A stretch of DNA of 10,309 bases from an uncultured Haemophilus sp. (GCA_959600045.1 CAUGKJ010000020.1:1-10309), one strand, 5' to 3'; positions 1 to 7,251 are shown, counted from the stretch's first letter. Translations and numbers: made by a program. Notes: a model not told the origin generated them from the sequence alone.

Positions 1-325
1 TCCACAAGCAGAACAAGATTGGTTTGCTAAACAGCCTGATGCAGAGCTGGCCTTTTATCGTTGTTGGTGTTTGCGTGAAGCGGTATTGAAATCACAAGGC
101 GTAGGAATAGTGAAGTTATCAAGTGTCATTCATTTGCCAGAACAACTTCAGATCTTTTCAAATTATTGTCCGAAAGGTGAGTTGATCTTTACCGATGAAT
201 TACCTTTTTATTTTGCTGCATTTATTAATCAGTCAAAAATTCAACTACAACTTTATCAATGGGATGGGAAAAATTTAGTAGAAAAAAATATACAAAAATC
301 CTTGATTTACCAAGTAAATGAATAA
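1..325 (+). CDS. 4'-phosphopantetheinyl transferase, AcpT/Sfp-like (3' part only)
   Basis: This is the C-terminal 107 residues of a protein whose start lies before the window; the reading frame is open from base 2 to the TAA at 323-325. The family transfers the phosphopantetheine arm of coenzyme A to a serine of carrier proteins in the cytoplasm. The supporting motif is WCLREAVLK (visible residues 22-30), which matches the conserved W-x-x-K/R-E-A-x-x-K signature that carries a metal-binding glutamate. A weakly conserved tail with a beta-rich look (FAAFINQSKIQLQLYQW) follows, as in this superfamily. From memory, H. influenzae has such a gene directly before hflK. Because the N-terminal half is missing, I cannot say whether it serves fatty acid synthesis or a secondary pathway. 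An AT-rich hairpin terminator follows the stop. Confidence 0.72.
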   Translation, partial: PQAEQDWFAKQPDAELAFYRCWCLREAVLKSQGVGIVKLSSVIHLPEQLQIFSNYCPKGELIFTDELPFYFAAFINQSKIQLQLYQWDGKNLVEKNIQKSLIYQVNE

Positions 326-328
326 AAC

Positions 329-358
329 AAAATCCTTGAAAATATTCAAGGATTTTTT
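329..358 (+). terminator. Rho-independent terminator after the phosphopantetheinyl transferase gene
   Basis: A perfect 12-bp stem (arms 329-340 and 345-356) closes a 4-base loop (AATA) and runs into a T tract at 353-358. The stem is AT-rich, with only four G-C pairs, so efficiency may be moderate. It sits three bases after the TAA and separates this gene from hflK. Confidence 0.8.
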
Positions 359-382
359 ATTTTATAATAATTTGCATTGCCA

Positions 383-410
383 CTTGTATTTTCATAGACT
401 AACCCCATTT
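383..410 (+). promoter_or_regulatory. Putative sigma-32 (heat-shock) promoter for hflKC
   Basis: The bases CTTGTAT (383-389) and CCCCATTT (403-410) are separated by 13 bases. The E. coli sigma-32 consensus is CTTGAAA, a spacer of about 13 bases, then CCCCATNT. The -10 element matches at every defined base and the -35 element at five of seven. Transcription would start near 417, giving a leader of about 38 bases before the hflK start at 455. An overlapping sigma-70 option (TTGCAT 372-377, 17 bases, TAGACT 395-400) is possible but weaker. Heat control fits the partnership of HflKC with FtsH, but it is inferred from sequence only. Confidence 0.5.
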
Positions 411-444
411 ATTTCGCTAAACTCATTAAAAATTTTAGACAAAT

Positions 445-449
445 GGAGA
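445..449 (+). promoter_or_regulatory. Ribosome binding site that fixes the hflK start
   Basis: GGAGA ends five bases before the ATG at 455. It lies immediately after the alternative in-frame ATG at 443-445 and shares its G, so it can serve only the downstream start. This shortens HflK by four residues relative to the longest open frame. Confidence 0.75.
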
Positions 450-454
450 ACGTA

Positions 455-1693
455 ATGTCGCAAAACGGTCCAGATCAAGATCCTTGGGGTAAACCGGGAC
501 AGAGTAGCGGTCCAAAACAGTCAGATAATTCATCAGATAAGCAAAATGAAAATGGCTGGGGCGCGCGAGACAATAAGAATCAGGAGCAATCACCACCAGA
601 TATTGAAGAGGTATTCAATAATCTGTTGAAAAAGTTAGGTGGTGGCAATAAAAAAGGTGGATCAAATACTTCGCCGAATATGCCTTCATTTAATTTAGGT
701 AAGATTTTACCGATCGCCGCAGTAATCGGGGGGATTATTTGGGGCGCAAGCGGTTTTTACACCATTAAAGAAGCAGAACGTGGCGTAACGTTACGTTTTG
801 GTGAGTTTCATTCTATCGTTCAACCTGGTTTAAACTGGAAGCCAACCTTTATTGATAAAGTGATTCCAGTGAATGTAGAACAAGTTCGTGAGCTTAAAAC
901 GCAAGGTGCGATGTTAACCAAAGATGAAAACATGGTTAAAGTGGAAATGACCGTACAATATCGCGTGCAAAATCCAGAAAAATACTTGTTTAGCGTGAGC
1001 AATGCAGATAATAGTCTCGGACAAGCGACAGATAGTGCGCTTCGTTATGTGATCGGTCATATGACCATGAATGATATTCTGACAACGGGTCGTGCCGTGG
1101 TACGTGAAGATACATGGAAAGCCTTGAACGATATTATCAAACCTTATGATATGGGACTTGAAGTGATTGATGTGAACTTCCAATCCGCGCGTCCGCCAGA
1201 AGAGGTGAAAGATGCTTTCGATGATGCGATTAAAGCACAGGAAGACGAACAACGTTATATTCGTGAGGCCGAAGCTTATGCTCGTGAGAAAGAGCCTATC
1301 GCTCGCGGTGACGCACAGCGTATTATAGAAGAAGCGACTGCTTACAAAGATCGTGTTGTACTTGATGCGCAAGGGGAAGTGGAACGTTTACAACGTCTTC
1401 TACCTGAATTTAAAGCTGCGCCTGATTTGTTAAAAGAGCGTCTTTATATTCAAACCATGGAAAAAGTCATGGCAAATACGCCGAAAGTCATGTTAGATGC
1501 GAATAATGGTAACAATTTAACCGTATTACCATTAGAACAATTAATGGGTAAAAAAGCGGCTCAACCGACTACTACAACGCCTGAAAGTGCGGTCAGTTCT
1601 GCACCTGTTTCAACACAGGAACGTCGTGTAGAAACGCAAACGGCTCAACCAGTTCAATCAAATGAAGGCATTCGCCAAGGGAGATTTAACTAA
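455..1693 (+). CDS. hflK: HflK, SPFH-domain subunit of the FtsH-associated HflKC complex
   Basis: HflK and HflC form a large membrane complex around the FtsH protease and modulate its degradation of membrane proteins. The 412-residue protein has a Gly/Asn/Gln-rich cytoplasmic N-terminus containing DPWGKPG. One membrane segment follows at about residues 83-103 (ILPIAAVIGGIIWGASGFY), then the SPFH/prohibitin domain beginning IKEAERGVTLRFG, with VNFQSARPPEEV. A charged helical stretch (about 255-335) comes next, and the tail is low-complexity and rich in Thr, Pro, Gln and Ser. The ATG at 455 is chosen because GGAGA (445-449) lies at proper distance before it and the protein then starts MSQNGPDQDPWG like E. 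coli HflK. An in-frame ATG at 443 overlaps that ribosome site and has none of its own. The variable tail contains an uptake signal. The stop overlaps the hflC start by one base. Confidence 0.95.
   Translation: MSQNGPDQDPWGKPGQSSGPKQSDNSSDKQNENGWGARDNKNQEQSPPDIEEVFNNLLKKLGGGNKKGGSNTSPNMPSFNLGKILPIAAVIGGIIWGASGFYTIKEAERGVTLRFGEFHSIVQPGLNWKPTFIDKVIPVNVEQVRELKTQGAMLTKDENMVKVEMTVQYRVQNPEKYLFSVSNADNSLGQATDSALRYVIGHMTMNDILTTGRAVVREDTWKALNDIIKPYDMGLEVIDVNFQSARPPEEVKDAFDDAIKAQEDEQRYIREAEAYAREKEPIARGDAQRIIEEATAYKDRVVLDAQGEVERLQRLLPEFKAAPDLLKERLYIQTMEKVMANTPKVMLDANNGNNLTVLPLEQLMGKKAAQPTTTTPESAVSSAPVSTQERRVETQTAQPVQSNEGIRQGRFN
1584..1593 (+). repeat. DNA uptake signal sequence, forward, inside hflK
   Basis: AAAGTGCGGT is an exact match to the H. 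influenzae-type uptake signal core (AAGTGCGGT) with the preferred extra A. It encodes part of the variable Ser/Thr/Pro-rich C-terminal tail of HflK, where sequence is little constrained. Confidence 0.9.
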
Positions 1694-2580
1694 TGCGTAA
1701 ATTTTTACTTCCGATTATTGTGGTGATTGCTGCGGTGCTATATTCCAGCGTCGTGGTTGTAACTGAGGGCACTCGTGGCATCATGTTGCGTTTTAACAAA
1801 GTACAACGTGATGCAGAAAACAAAGTAGTGGTGTATGAACCAGGTTTGCATTTCAAATTGCCTTTAATTGATAGCATTAAAGTGCTTGATGCGCGTATTC
1901 GTACCCTTGATGGCTCAGCAACTCGTTTTGTAACAGTCGAGAAAAAAGACTTGTTGGTAGATTCCTATGTGAAATGGAAAATCAGCGATTTCGGTCGTTT
2001 CTATACTGCAACGGGTGGTGGTGATTATAACCAAGCTTCAAGCTTATTAAGCCGTAAAGTGAATGACCGTCTGCGTTCAGAAATTGGTACTCGTACAATT
2101 AAAGATATCGTTTCAGGTACCCGTGGTGAATTAATGGCGGGGGCGAAAAAAGCATTAAATTCAGGGCAGGATAGTACCTCTGAATTAGGGATTGAAGTCG
2201 TCGATGTTCGCGTAAAACAAATCAATTTACCGGATGAAGTTTCTTCTTCGATTTACCAACGTATGCGTGCAGAACGTGATGCCGTTGCGCGTGAACATCG
2301 TTCACAAGGTAAAGAAAAAGCAGCCTTCATTCAAGCAGACGTGGATCGTAAAGTCACTTTGATCTTAGCGAATGCAAATAAAACTGCACAAGAATTACGT
2401 GGTAATGGTGATGCGGCAGCAGCGAAATTGTATTCTCAAGCTTTTGCTCAAGAACCACAGTTTTATAGCTTTATTCGTAGCTTAAAAGCCTATGAAAGCA
2501 GCTTCGAAGGTTCAGGTAATATGATGATCTTGAAACCAGACAGTGATTTCTTCCGCTTTATGCAAGCGCCAAAGAAATAA
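1693..2580 (+). CDS. hflC: HflC, SPFH-domain partner of HflK
   Basis: This is the second subunit of the HflKC membrane complex that regulates FtsH. The 295-residue protein starts with a short N-terminal membrane anchor (about residues 4-22, rich in Ile, Val and Ala). The SPFH core then begins VVVVTEGTRGIMLRFNKV, includes YEPGLHFKLPLID, and has the family region GIEVVDVRVKQINLPDEV at about 166-183. An Ala- and charge-rich helical section (about 190-250) with RMRAERDAVAREHRSQGKEK follows, and the end is QAPKK. It is somewhat shorter than the E. coli protein (about 334 residues, from memory). AAGGGAG (1677-1683) is its ribosome site, inside the end of hflK, and the TAATG overlap suggests translational coupling and equal production. 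A hairpin terminator follows the stop. Confidence 0.95.
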   Translation: MRKFLLPIIVVIAAVLYSSVVVVTEGTRGIMLRFNKVQRDAENKVVVYEPGLHFKLPLIDSIKVLDARIRTLDGSATRFVTVEKKDLLVDSYVKWKISDFGRFYTATGGGDYNQASSLLSRKVNDRLRSEIGTRTIKDIVSGTRGELMAGAKKALNSGQDSTSELGIEVVDVRVKQINLPDEVSSSIYQRMRAERDAVAREHRSQGKEKAAFIQADVDRKVTLILANANKTAQELRGNGDAAAAKLYSQAFAQEPQFYSFIRSLKAYESSFEGSGNMMILKPDSDFFRFMQAPKK

Positions 2581-2599
2581 ACGAGAGATAATAAAACGT

Positions 2600-2609
2600 A
2601 AAGTGCGGT
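2600..2609 (+). repeat. DNA uptake signal sequence, forward, in hflC terminator
   Basis: AAAGTGCGGT is an exact core with the extra leading A and an AT-rich stretch after it, as in the extended Haemophilus signal. It forms the left arm of the hflC terminator; the opposite arm (ACCGCATTT) is an imperfect inverted copy. Confidence 0.9.
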
Positions 2610-2629
2610 TAGAAATAACCGCATTTTTT
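2601..2629 (+). terminator. Terminator after hflC, built on an uptake signal
   Basis: TGCGGTTA (2604-2611) pairs exactly with TAACCGCA (2616-2623) across a GAAA loop, followed by six T residues (2624-2629). The left arm overlaps the uptake signal at 2601-2609. It ends the hflK-hflC transcript. Confidence 0.88.
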
Positions 2630-2816
2630 ATTGCTGAATTTTAGGGAGATCTGTATTCATAAGGCAAAAACACCTGTAATGCAATCAATCGCATCCATAG
2701 CCAAATCAAATTAAATCCACATAAAATATAAGCCAATTTTTTGGCATAATCACCTTGCTTTTTAAGCTTTCTCTTTCTTTTTATATTTATATTTTATTGA
2801 TCATTTTGAGGATTAG

Positions 2817-4205
2817 ATGAAAAAACTGATTATTGGCGGAGCAGCCATTGCAGTATTGGGTTATTTGGGGGTTGTGGGGTATCTACATCAATTTGATAAA
2901 GAGAACGCGACCCAACTTTTAATGGAAAATCGCTATACGGGCGAACAAGAAAAAGTGGCAAAGGCGTTGTTTGATAACAGCTGCCAATATTGTCATAGTC
3001 CAAACACTCCACTTCCATTTTATTCAAAATTCCCGATTGTGGGTGACCAAATGCAATCGGATATTCAGAATGGGCTTCGTGCTTTCCGCTTAGATCGTTT
3101 AGTTGAAGGCTTAAAAGATCCGAGCAAATTATCCCAAGCTGATTTAGCAAAATTACAACGTGTACTTGAAAATAATGAAATGCCAATTGCTAAATTCAGA
3201 CATCTTCACTGGGGAAGTAAGCCAGATGAGCAAGAAAAAGTGGCATTGCTTAACTGGATTCGTGAAGCACGTAAAATGTCTTTACCAAAAGAAACCCCCA
3301 ATGTTGATGCCGATCGTTTAGTGCAACCTATTCCAGACAGTATTGCAACAGATGAAGCAAAAGTCGCGTTAGGCCATGATCTTTTCTTTGATGGTCGTTT
3401 ATCAGGCGATGGTTCTATTCAATGTCACACTTGTCACCAATTAGATAAAGGTGGTGTGGATAGACTTGATACTTCAACAGGGATTGAAGGTAAAAAAGGT
3501 CCAATTAACGCACCAACCGTATTCAATGCGGCATTTAACTTTGTGCAATTCTGGGATGGTCGTGCAGCAGATTTAGCTGATCAAGCGAAAGGTCCTCCAA
3601 CAAATCCAGTAGAAATGGGCTCGCACTCGTGGGATGACATCGTGGCTCGTTTTGAAATGGATGAAGAATTTAAAAAAGAATTCTTAAAAGAATATCCACA
3701 AGTGACGAAAGAAACTTTAACTCATGCAATTGGTGAATATGAAAAAACATTAATTACGCCAAATAGTGATTTCGACCGTTATTTGAAAGGGGATAAAACA
3801 GCGTTAACCGAGCAACAAGTTCGCGGTTATGAGTTATTCAAACAACATAAATGTGATACTTGTCATACTGGTGTAGCAATGGGTGGACAATCTTATGAAT
3901 ACATGGGACTCTACGGCGATTACTTTAAAGATCGTGGTACGCCATTAACTGATGCGGATGAAGGTCGCTTTGCACAAACTAAAGATCCTTTCGATATGCA
4001 TCGCTTCAAAGTGCCAACCTTGCGCAATGTCGCGCTTACTGCACCATATTTCCATGATGCCTCAGCAAAAGAATTAAAAGATGCTGTGAGTGCAATGTTG
4101 AAATACCAAAGTAACGTGAAACAGCCTGCTCAAAAATTTGTGGAGGACATAACCTCTTTCTTAGAAAGTTTAACAGGTGAATTTAAAGGTGAAAAATTAA
4201 AATAA
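2817..4205 (+). CDS. ccp: Membrane-anchored triheme c-type peroxidase (YhjA / quinol peroxidase type)
   Basis: The likely role is reduction of hydrogen peroxide to water on the periplasmic face of the inner membrane, with electrons from the quinol pool or a cytochrome. The 462-residue protein has an uncleaved-looking N-terminal anchor (residues 3-23). It has three CXXCH heme-attachment sites: CQYCH (56-60), CHTCH (203-207) and CDTCH (346-350). The last two lie in the usual di-heme peroxidase (MauG/CcpA-like) body, with GHDLFFDGRLS (186-196), QFWDGRA (244-250) and FKVPTLRNVALTAPYFHD (397-414). The extra N-terminal heme domain and the anchor distinguish it from soluble di-heme enzymes and match E. 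coli YhjA and the A. actinomycetemcomitans quinol peroxidase in plan and length. TGAGGA (2807-2812) precedes the start. It is a single-gene unit, and heme attachment needs a cytochrome c maturation system elsewhere. The electron donor is inferred, not shown. Confidence 0.93.
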   Translation: MKKLIIGGAAIAVLGYLGVVGYLHQFDKENATQLLMENRYTGEQEKVAKALFDNSCQYCHSPNTPLPFYSKFPIVGDQMQSDIQNGLRAFRLDRLVEGLKDPSKLSQADLAKLQRVLENNEMPIAKFRHLHWGSKPDEQEKVALLNWIREARKMSLPKETPNVDADRLVQPIPDSIATDEAKVALGHDLFFDGRLSGDGSIQCHTCHQLDKGGVDRLDTSTGIEGKKGPINAPTVFNAAFNFVQFWDGRAADLADQAKGPPTNPVEMGSHSWDDIVARFEMDEEFKKEFLKEYPQVTKETLTHAIGEYEKTLITPNSDFDRYLKGDKTALTEQQVRGYELFKQHKCDTCHTGVAMGGQSYEYMGLYGDYFKDRGTPLTDADEGRFAQTKDPFDMHRFKVPTLRNVALTAPYFHDASAKELKDAVSAMLKYQSNVKQPAQKFVEDITSFLESLTGEFKGEKLK

Positions 4206-4224
4206 TCCTTGAAGCTGTAAATAG

Positions 4225-4252
4225 AAACGACCGCAAGTGCGGTCGTTTTTTT
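4225..4252 (+). terminator. Strong terminator between the peroxidase gene and thiE, probably bidirectional
   Basis: AAACGACCGC (4225-4234) pairs perfectly with GCGGTCGTTT (4239-4248) across an AAGT loop and runs into seven T residues (4246-4252) on the + strand. On the - strand the hairpin is followed by a moderately T-rich stretch (TTTCTATTT), and thiE ends about 40 bases away, so it may also stop the thiamine operon transcript. An uptake signal spans the loop and right arm. Confidence 0.9.
4235..4243 (+). repeat. DNA uptake signal sequence, forward, in terminator
   Basis: AAGTGCGGT is an exact 9-base core occupying the loop and right arm of the hairpin between the convergent peroxidase and thiE genes. 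Confidence 0.88.
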
Positions 4253-4291
4253 GTGAGTTTTACTCGAATTAATCGGTTTAGATTCATTCGA

Positions 4292-4972
4292 TTATGACTT
4301 TCTGGTATTACTATCTTCTTTTAAAGCTTGCGTTGCTGCTTTTATGTTATTTGCTTGAGTTATGGCTGTGATCACAGCAACACCATCAGCGCCATATTTT
4401 CGTAAGGTTTTTACATGTTCCCGTTTTACTCCGCCAATCACCACAAGCGGTTTTGTGATACCTCCATTTCTCAAGGTTTGAATAAATTCCATTCCTAGAG
4501 TCGGGGAAGGATTCTCTTTTGATTGAGTGGGAAAAATTGGACCAACACCAAAATAATCGATTTCAGATAATCCCTCTCCGATTTTTGCTTCATCTAAGCG
4601 GTTAATGGACCAACCAATAATCAGAGGCTTATTACTTCTTGCTCGAATCGTTTTTACAGGCGTATCGCTTTGTCCAACGTGAACCCCATCAGCCTCAATT
4701 TCTAATGCCAAATCAACATTGTCATCAACAATAAATGGCACATCATATTGATGGCATAAATCTCGACAGCTAATGGCTAAGGCTCGTTGCTCATCTGGCG
4801 AATTTTCTAATGAGAATTTGCCTTTATCGCGAAATTGAAAGCAGGTAATGCCACCTTCTAAAGCTTGTCTAAGAACAGAAAGCAAGTTATCAGCTGGATT
4901 ATCACCTAAATGTCGGCAATCTTGTGTGCCTGCTACAAAATAGAGCGGTAAAATTTCTTGAATATTTTTCAT
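4292..4972 (-). CDS. thiE: Thiamine-phosphate synthase ThiE
   Basis: ThiE joins HMP pyrophosphate and thiazole phosphate, releasing pyrophosphate, to make thiamine phosphate in the cytoplasm. The 226-residue protein is a TIM barrel of normal family length. Visible motifs are QFRDK (46-50), IVDDNVDLAL (81-90, Mg/pyrophosphate aspartates), ADGVHVGQSD (94-103), GVGPIFPTQSK (142-152, phosphate-binding loop), VIGGV (178-182) and ADGVAVITAI (195-204, second phosphate loop). It is the last gene of the operon, starting 10 bases after thiD. Its ribosome site AAGGA overlaps the thiD stop, suggesting coupled translation. The Ser/Asn/Thr-rich C-terminal tail is not conserved. All catalytic regions look intact. 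An isolated ACAAGCGGT occurs inside at 4443-4451. Confidence 0.96.
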   Translation of the reverse strand: MKNIQEILPLYFVAGTQDCRHLGDNPADNLLSVLRQALEGGITCFQFRDKGKFSLENSPDEQRALAISCRDLCHQYDVPFIVDDNVDLALEIEADGVHVGQSDTPVKTIRARSNKPLIIGWSINRLDEAKIGEGLSEIDYFGVGPIFPTQSKENPSPTLGMEFIQTLRNGGITKPLVVIGGVKREHVKTLRKYGADGVAVITAITQANNIKAATQALKEDSNTRKS

Positions 4973-4982
4973 CTTTTAATCC

Positions 4983-5792
4983 TTAAAGGCGACTGTAAGC
5001 CCAATGATTTGTTGGACCATGTCCATGACCAATATTCAATGGGTGAGAGATGGCTGCAGTGATAAAATCTTTAGCTGTTTTCACCGCACTTTTTAACGGT
5101 GTGCCTTTGGCTAATTCTGCTGTTAAGCAGGCTGAAAAAGTACAGCCCGTGCCGTGAGTATGTGGTGTATCGAAACGCACGCTTTCTAAAACAAAATGCT
5201 CACCATTTTGTAAAAGGAGCCAATCTTGGCATAGCTGACTTTGTGAATTCAGCGAATGTCCGCCTTTAATAATCACATTCTTTGCGCCTTGTTTTTGCAA
5301 GTCTAACGCGACTTGTTGAATGCTAGCTGTATCAGAAATCTTAAAACCAGTTAAAGCTTCTGCCTCAGGAATATTAGGCGTAATCACATCGGCAAGTGGC
5401 AATAAATATTTGCTTAATGCCGAAACCGCTTGTTGTTGCAATAAAGAGGCTCCACCTTTCGCAATCATGACGGGATCAAGAACTAGTGTGCCGAATGGAC
5501 GATGACTTAAGAAATCAGCCACACATTCGATAATATCTGCTGTGCCAAGCATACCAATTTTGGCACTTGCAATCTGAAAGTCATTTTTTATCGCTTCCAG
5601 TTGCGCTTGAATTGTTTTCAGTGGAATAGGGTGAATATCAAATACGCCAAGTGTGTTTTGTGCAGTGACAGCAGTGATCACTGAAGTGCCAAATACGCCC
5701 TGCATTTGAAAGGTTTTAAGATCTGCTTGAATTCCAGCACCACCGCCACTGTCAGAACCAGCAATAGTCAACACCTGTGCGATGTTAGACAT
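4983..5792 (-). CDS. thiD: Hydroxymethylpyrimidine (phosphate) kinase ThiD
   Basis: ThiD phosphorylates 4-amino-5-hydroxymethyl-2-methylpyrimidine (HMP) twice, to HMP-PP, the pyrimidine substrate of ThiE. The 269-residue protein has the ribokinase-like fold of this family. Its motifs are [19 protein letters not shown] (9-27), the HMP-binding start; KIGMLG (78-83); [10 protein letters not shown] (105-114); [13 protein letters not shown] (137-149); IIKGGH (174-179); and [13 protein letters not shown] (209-221), the anion hole and catalytic region. There is no fusion to ThiE or TenA, unlike in some other lineages. It overlaps the end of thiM by eight bases (ATGTCTAA) and has a strong ribosome site (GGAGGTG) inside thiM. 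In a salvage operon lacking thiC, the HMP must come from TenA or from uptake. Confidence 0.97.
   Translation of the reverse strand: MSNIAQVLTIAGSDSGGGAGIQADLKTFQMQGVFGTSVITAVTAQNTLGVFDIHPIPLKTIQAQLEAIKNDFQIASAKIGMLGTADIIECVADFLSHRPFGTLVLDPVMIAKGGASLLQQQAVSALSKYLLPLADVITPNIPEAEALTGFKISDTASIQQVALDLQKQGAKNVIIKGGHSLNSQSQLCQDWLLLQNGEHFVLESVRFDTPHTHGTGCTFSACLTAELAKGTPLKSAVKTAKDFITAAISHPLNIGHGHGPTNHWAYSRL
5083..5092 (-). repeat. DNA uptake signal sequence, reverse, inside thiD
   Basis: The + strand reads ACCGCACTTT, so the - strand carries AAAGTGCGGT. It is an exact core with the extra A, within the C-terminal region of thiD. Confidence 0.88.
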
Positions 5793-6579
5793 ATTTCACC
5801 TCCGCATTTTGTTCTATTACATTAGGTGTTAAAGCAGACAATTCATCAAGTAAACGAATTTGGAACTGACCGACTTGCGTGGTTAAGTTTTTAGCCGCAA
5901 TCTCCCCTGCAATGGTGTAAGCTGCACAGGCTTCGATTGTTGCTGAAAAATGTTTACCTTCATCAACGGCTAAAAATGCTGCACATACTGCACTTAATAA
6001 ACAACCTGATGCAGTGACTTTTGGAAATAGTGGCGTACCATTATGGACTGTGGTAGTTTGTTGTCCATCGCTGATAATATCGATCTCTCCACTAATTAAC
6101 ACCGTACAGTCATAGCGTAGTGCAACACGTTGAGCGACTTTTTGTAGATTCGTTTTCCCTTGCCCCGCATCCACGCCTTTTGCTTGCCAGTTTTCACCTG
6201 CAATCGCCGCAAGTTCGCCGGCGTTACCTCGAATTAGGGCAAATTTTACTTCCGCCAATAACTGACGGACTGTTTCTTGCCGGTAACGAGTGGCGCCCAC
6301 TCCAACCGGATCAAGCACCACAGGAATGCCTATTGAATTAGCCGTTTTACCCGCTAGTAACATGGCATCTCGCTCTTGACCAATGACTGTACCGATATTG
6401 ATGACTAATGCTTGGCTGATTTTTGGTAATTCAACCATTTCTTCAATATTAGCTGACATCAATGGTGAAGCACCCAAAGCGAGTAAACCATTGGCACTAA
6501 AATTTGCCGCGACAATATTGGTTATGTTATGAATCAATGGATTCTGTTCACGAATTTTTGATAAATAAACTGATTTCAT
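5785..6579 (-). CDS. thiM: Hydroxyethylthiazole kinase ThiM
   Basis: ThiM phosphorylates 5-(2-hydroxyethyl)-4-methylthiazole, letting the cell reuse the thiazole half of thiamine; ThiE is the next user of the product. The 264-residue protein is of normal family length and has the ribokinase-like fold. Motifs seen are PLIHNITN (14-21, substrate site), [14 protein letters not shown] (87-100), LIRGNAGE (115-122), ISGEIDII (162-169, in place of the more common TGxxD) and TASGCLLSA (189-197, anion hole with Cys). GGAGGG lies about six bases before the ATG. It starts 15 bases after the tenA stop and overlaps thiD by eight bases. No defect is seen. Confidence 0.97.
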   Translation of the reverse strand: MKSVYLSKIREQNPLIHNITNIVAANFSANGLLALGASPLMSANIEEMVELPKISQALVINIGTVIGQERDAMLLAGKTANSIGIPVVLDPVGVGATRYRQETVRQLLAEVKFALIRGNAGELAAIAGENWQAKGVDAGQGKTNLQKVAQRVALRYDCTVLISGEIDIISDGQQTTTVHNGTPLFPKVTASGCLLSAVCAAFLAVDEGKHFSATIEACAAYTIAGEIAAKNLTTQVGQFQIRLLDELSALTPNVIEQNAEVKYV

Positions 6580-6594
6580 TTCATCCCTCCATTT

Positions 6595-7242
6595 TTATGC
6601 TAAATCCAATCCCATTTGCCAAAATCCGATTTCCATTCGAGTAGCAGTGGTAAAAATCTGTTGAATATTGGTTAACTGAGAATCATTAAGTGGCTCACAA
6701 AGTGCGGTCAGAAAATCAACAGTTTCTTGTGCGGCTTGTTGATATTCTGGTGCAGAGTATGCGTCAATCCATGCTTGATAAGGATTGCTTGGTCGTTTGG
6801 GATAATTTTCTGTGATGTAGCGGGCGACTTGTGCGTAACCTAAAGCACAAGGCGTAACGGCTGCATATAGCTCTGGTAAGCCGCCCGTCATTCCACAATC
6901 AAGCAGGTAACGTGTATAGGAAATACATGCCGCACTTTCTGGTGTTTGGAATATTTCCTGTTCACTAATTTCCCATTGTCGGCAGTAATCTAAATGTAAT
7001 TGGATTTCTTGGCAAAGAATGTCGAGCGTTTTACGCGACATGTCCATTTCGGCAAAATTTCTTGCCTTGAACACGCCTAAGGCAAAAGCACGGCTATAAT
7101 GGAAAAGATAGATGTAATCTTGTTTTAAATAGTGTTGAAAACAAGCTTTTGGCAAGGTGCCTTTTGCAAGTTGTTGTACAAATTCATGCTCAATATATTG
7201 CTTCCAATAAGGTTGAGCTTGCTGAATTAGTTGGTTAATCAT
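6595..7242 (-). CDS. tenA: Aminopyrimidine aminohydrolase TenA (thiaminase II)
   Basis: TenA hydrolyses 4-amino-5-aminomethyl-2-methylpyrimidine, a breakdown product of thiamine, to HMP; it can also cleave thiamine. The 215-residue all-helical protein is of normal length. Matches to the B. subtilis active site can be read as Asp42 in LKQDYIYLFHYSRAFA (39-54), catalytic-type Cys132 in AVTPCALGYAQ (128-138), Tyr162 in DAYSAPEY, and Glu204 in RMEIGFWQM (202-210). The Cys marks it as the TenA_C class. It starts nine bases after the thiY stop with AAGGGA as ribosome site. Lying between the importer and thiM-thiD, it most likely converts the imported pyrimidine to HMP. A deformylase such as YlmB, needed if the import is formylaminopyrimidine, is not in the window. 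Confidence 0.95.
   Translation of the reverse strand: MINQLIQQAQPYWKQYIEHEFVQQLAKGTLPKACFQHYLKQDYIYLFHYSRAFALGVFKARNFAEMDMSRKTLDILCQEIQLHLDYCRQWEISEQEIFQTPESAACISYTRYLLDCGMTGGLPELYAAVTPCALGYAQVARYITENYPKRPSNPYQAWIDAYSAPEYQQAAQETVDFLTALCEPLNDSQLTNIQQIFTTATRMEIGFWQMGLDLA
6699..6708 (+). repeat. DNA uptake signal sequence, forward, inside tenA
   Basis: AAAGTGCGGT is an exact core with the extra A. It lies on the + strand within tenA, near the codons for TALCEPL in the C-terminal part. Confidence 0.88.
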
Positions 7243-7251
7243 TATTTTCCC

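Noticed and set aside
820..1372. Long - strand open frames across hflK
   Set aside because: They lie opposite a clearly coding gene, have no family motifs or ribosome sites, and their composition is what the reverse of hflK codons would give.
2732..2745. Inverted repeat GCCAA-TTTT-TTGGC between hflC and the peroxidase gene
   Set aside because: The stem is only five base pairs with no T tract, and it falls inside the coding-like - strand frame; it is too short to call a terminator or operator.
2795..2816. Possible FNR site (TTGAT half-site) before the peroxidase gene
   Set aside because: Only one half-site is present; the matching ATCAA at the right spacing is missing and it sits against the ribosome site. 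E. coli yhjA is FNR-linked, but this sequence does not support the same here.
2830..3186. A 118-codon - strand frame opposite the peroxidase start
   Set aside because: It is antisense to the membrane anchor and first heme domain of a well-supported gene, with no start context or recognisable domain.
6929..6937. GCCGCACTT in tenA as a seventh uptake signal
   Set aside because: It has one mismatch to the reverse core ACCGCACTT; I counted only exact matches.
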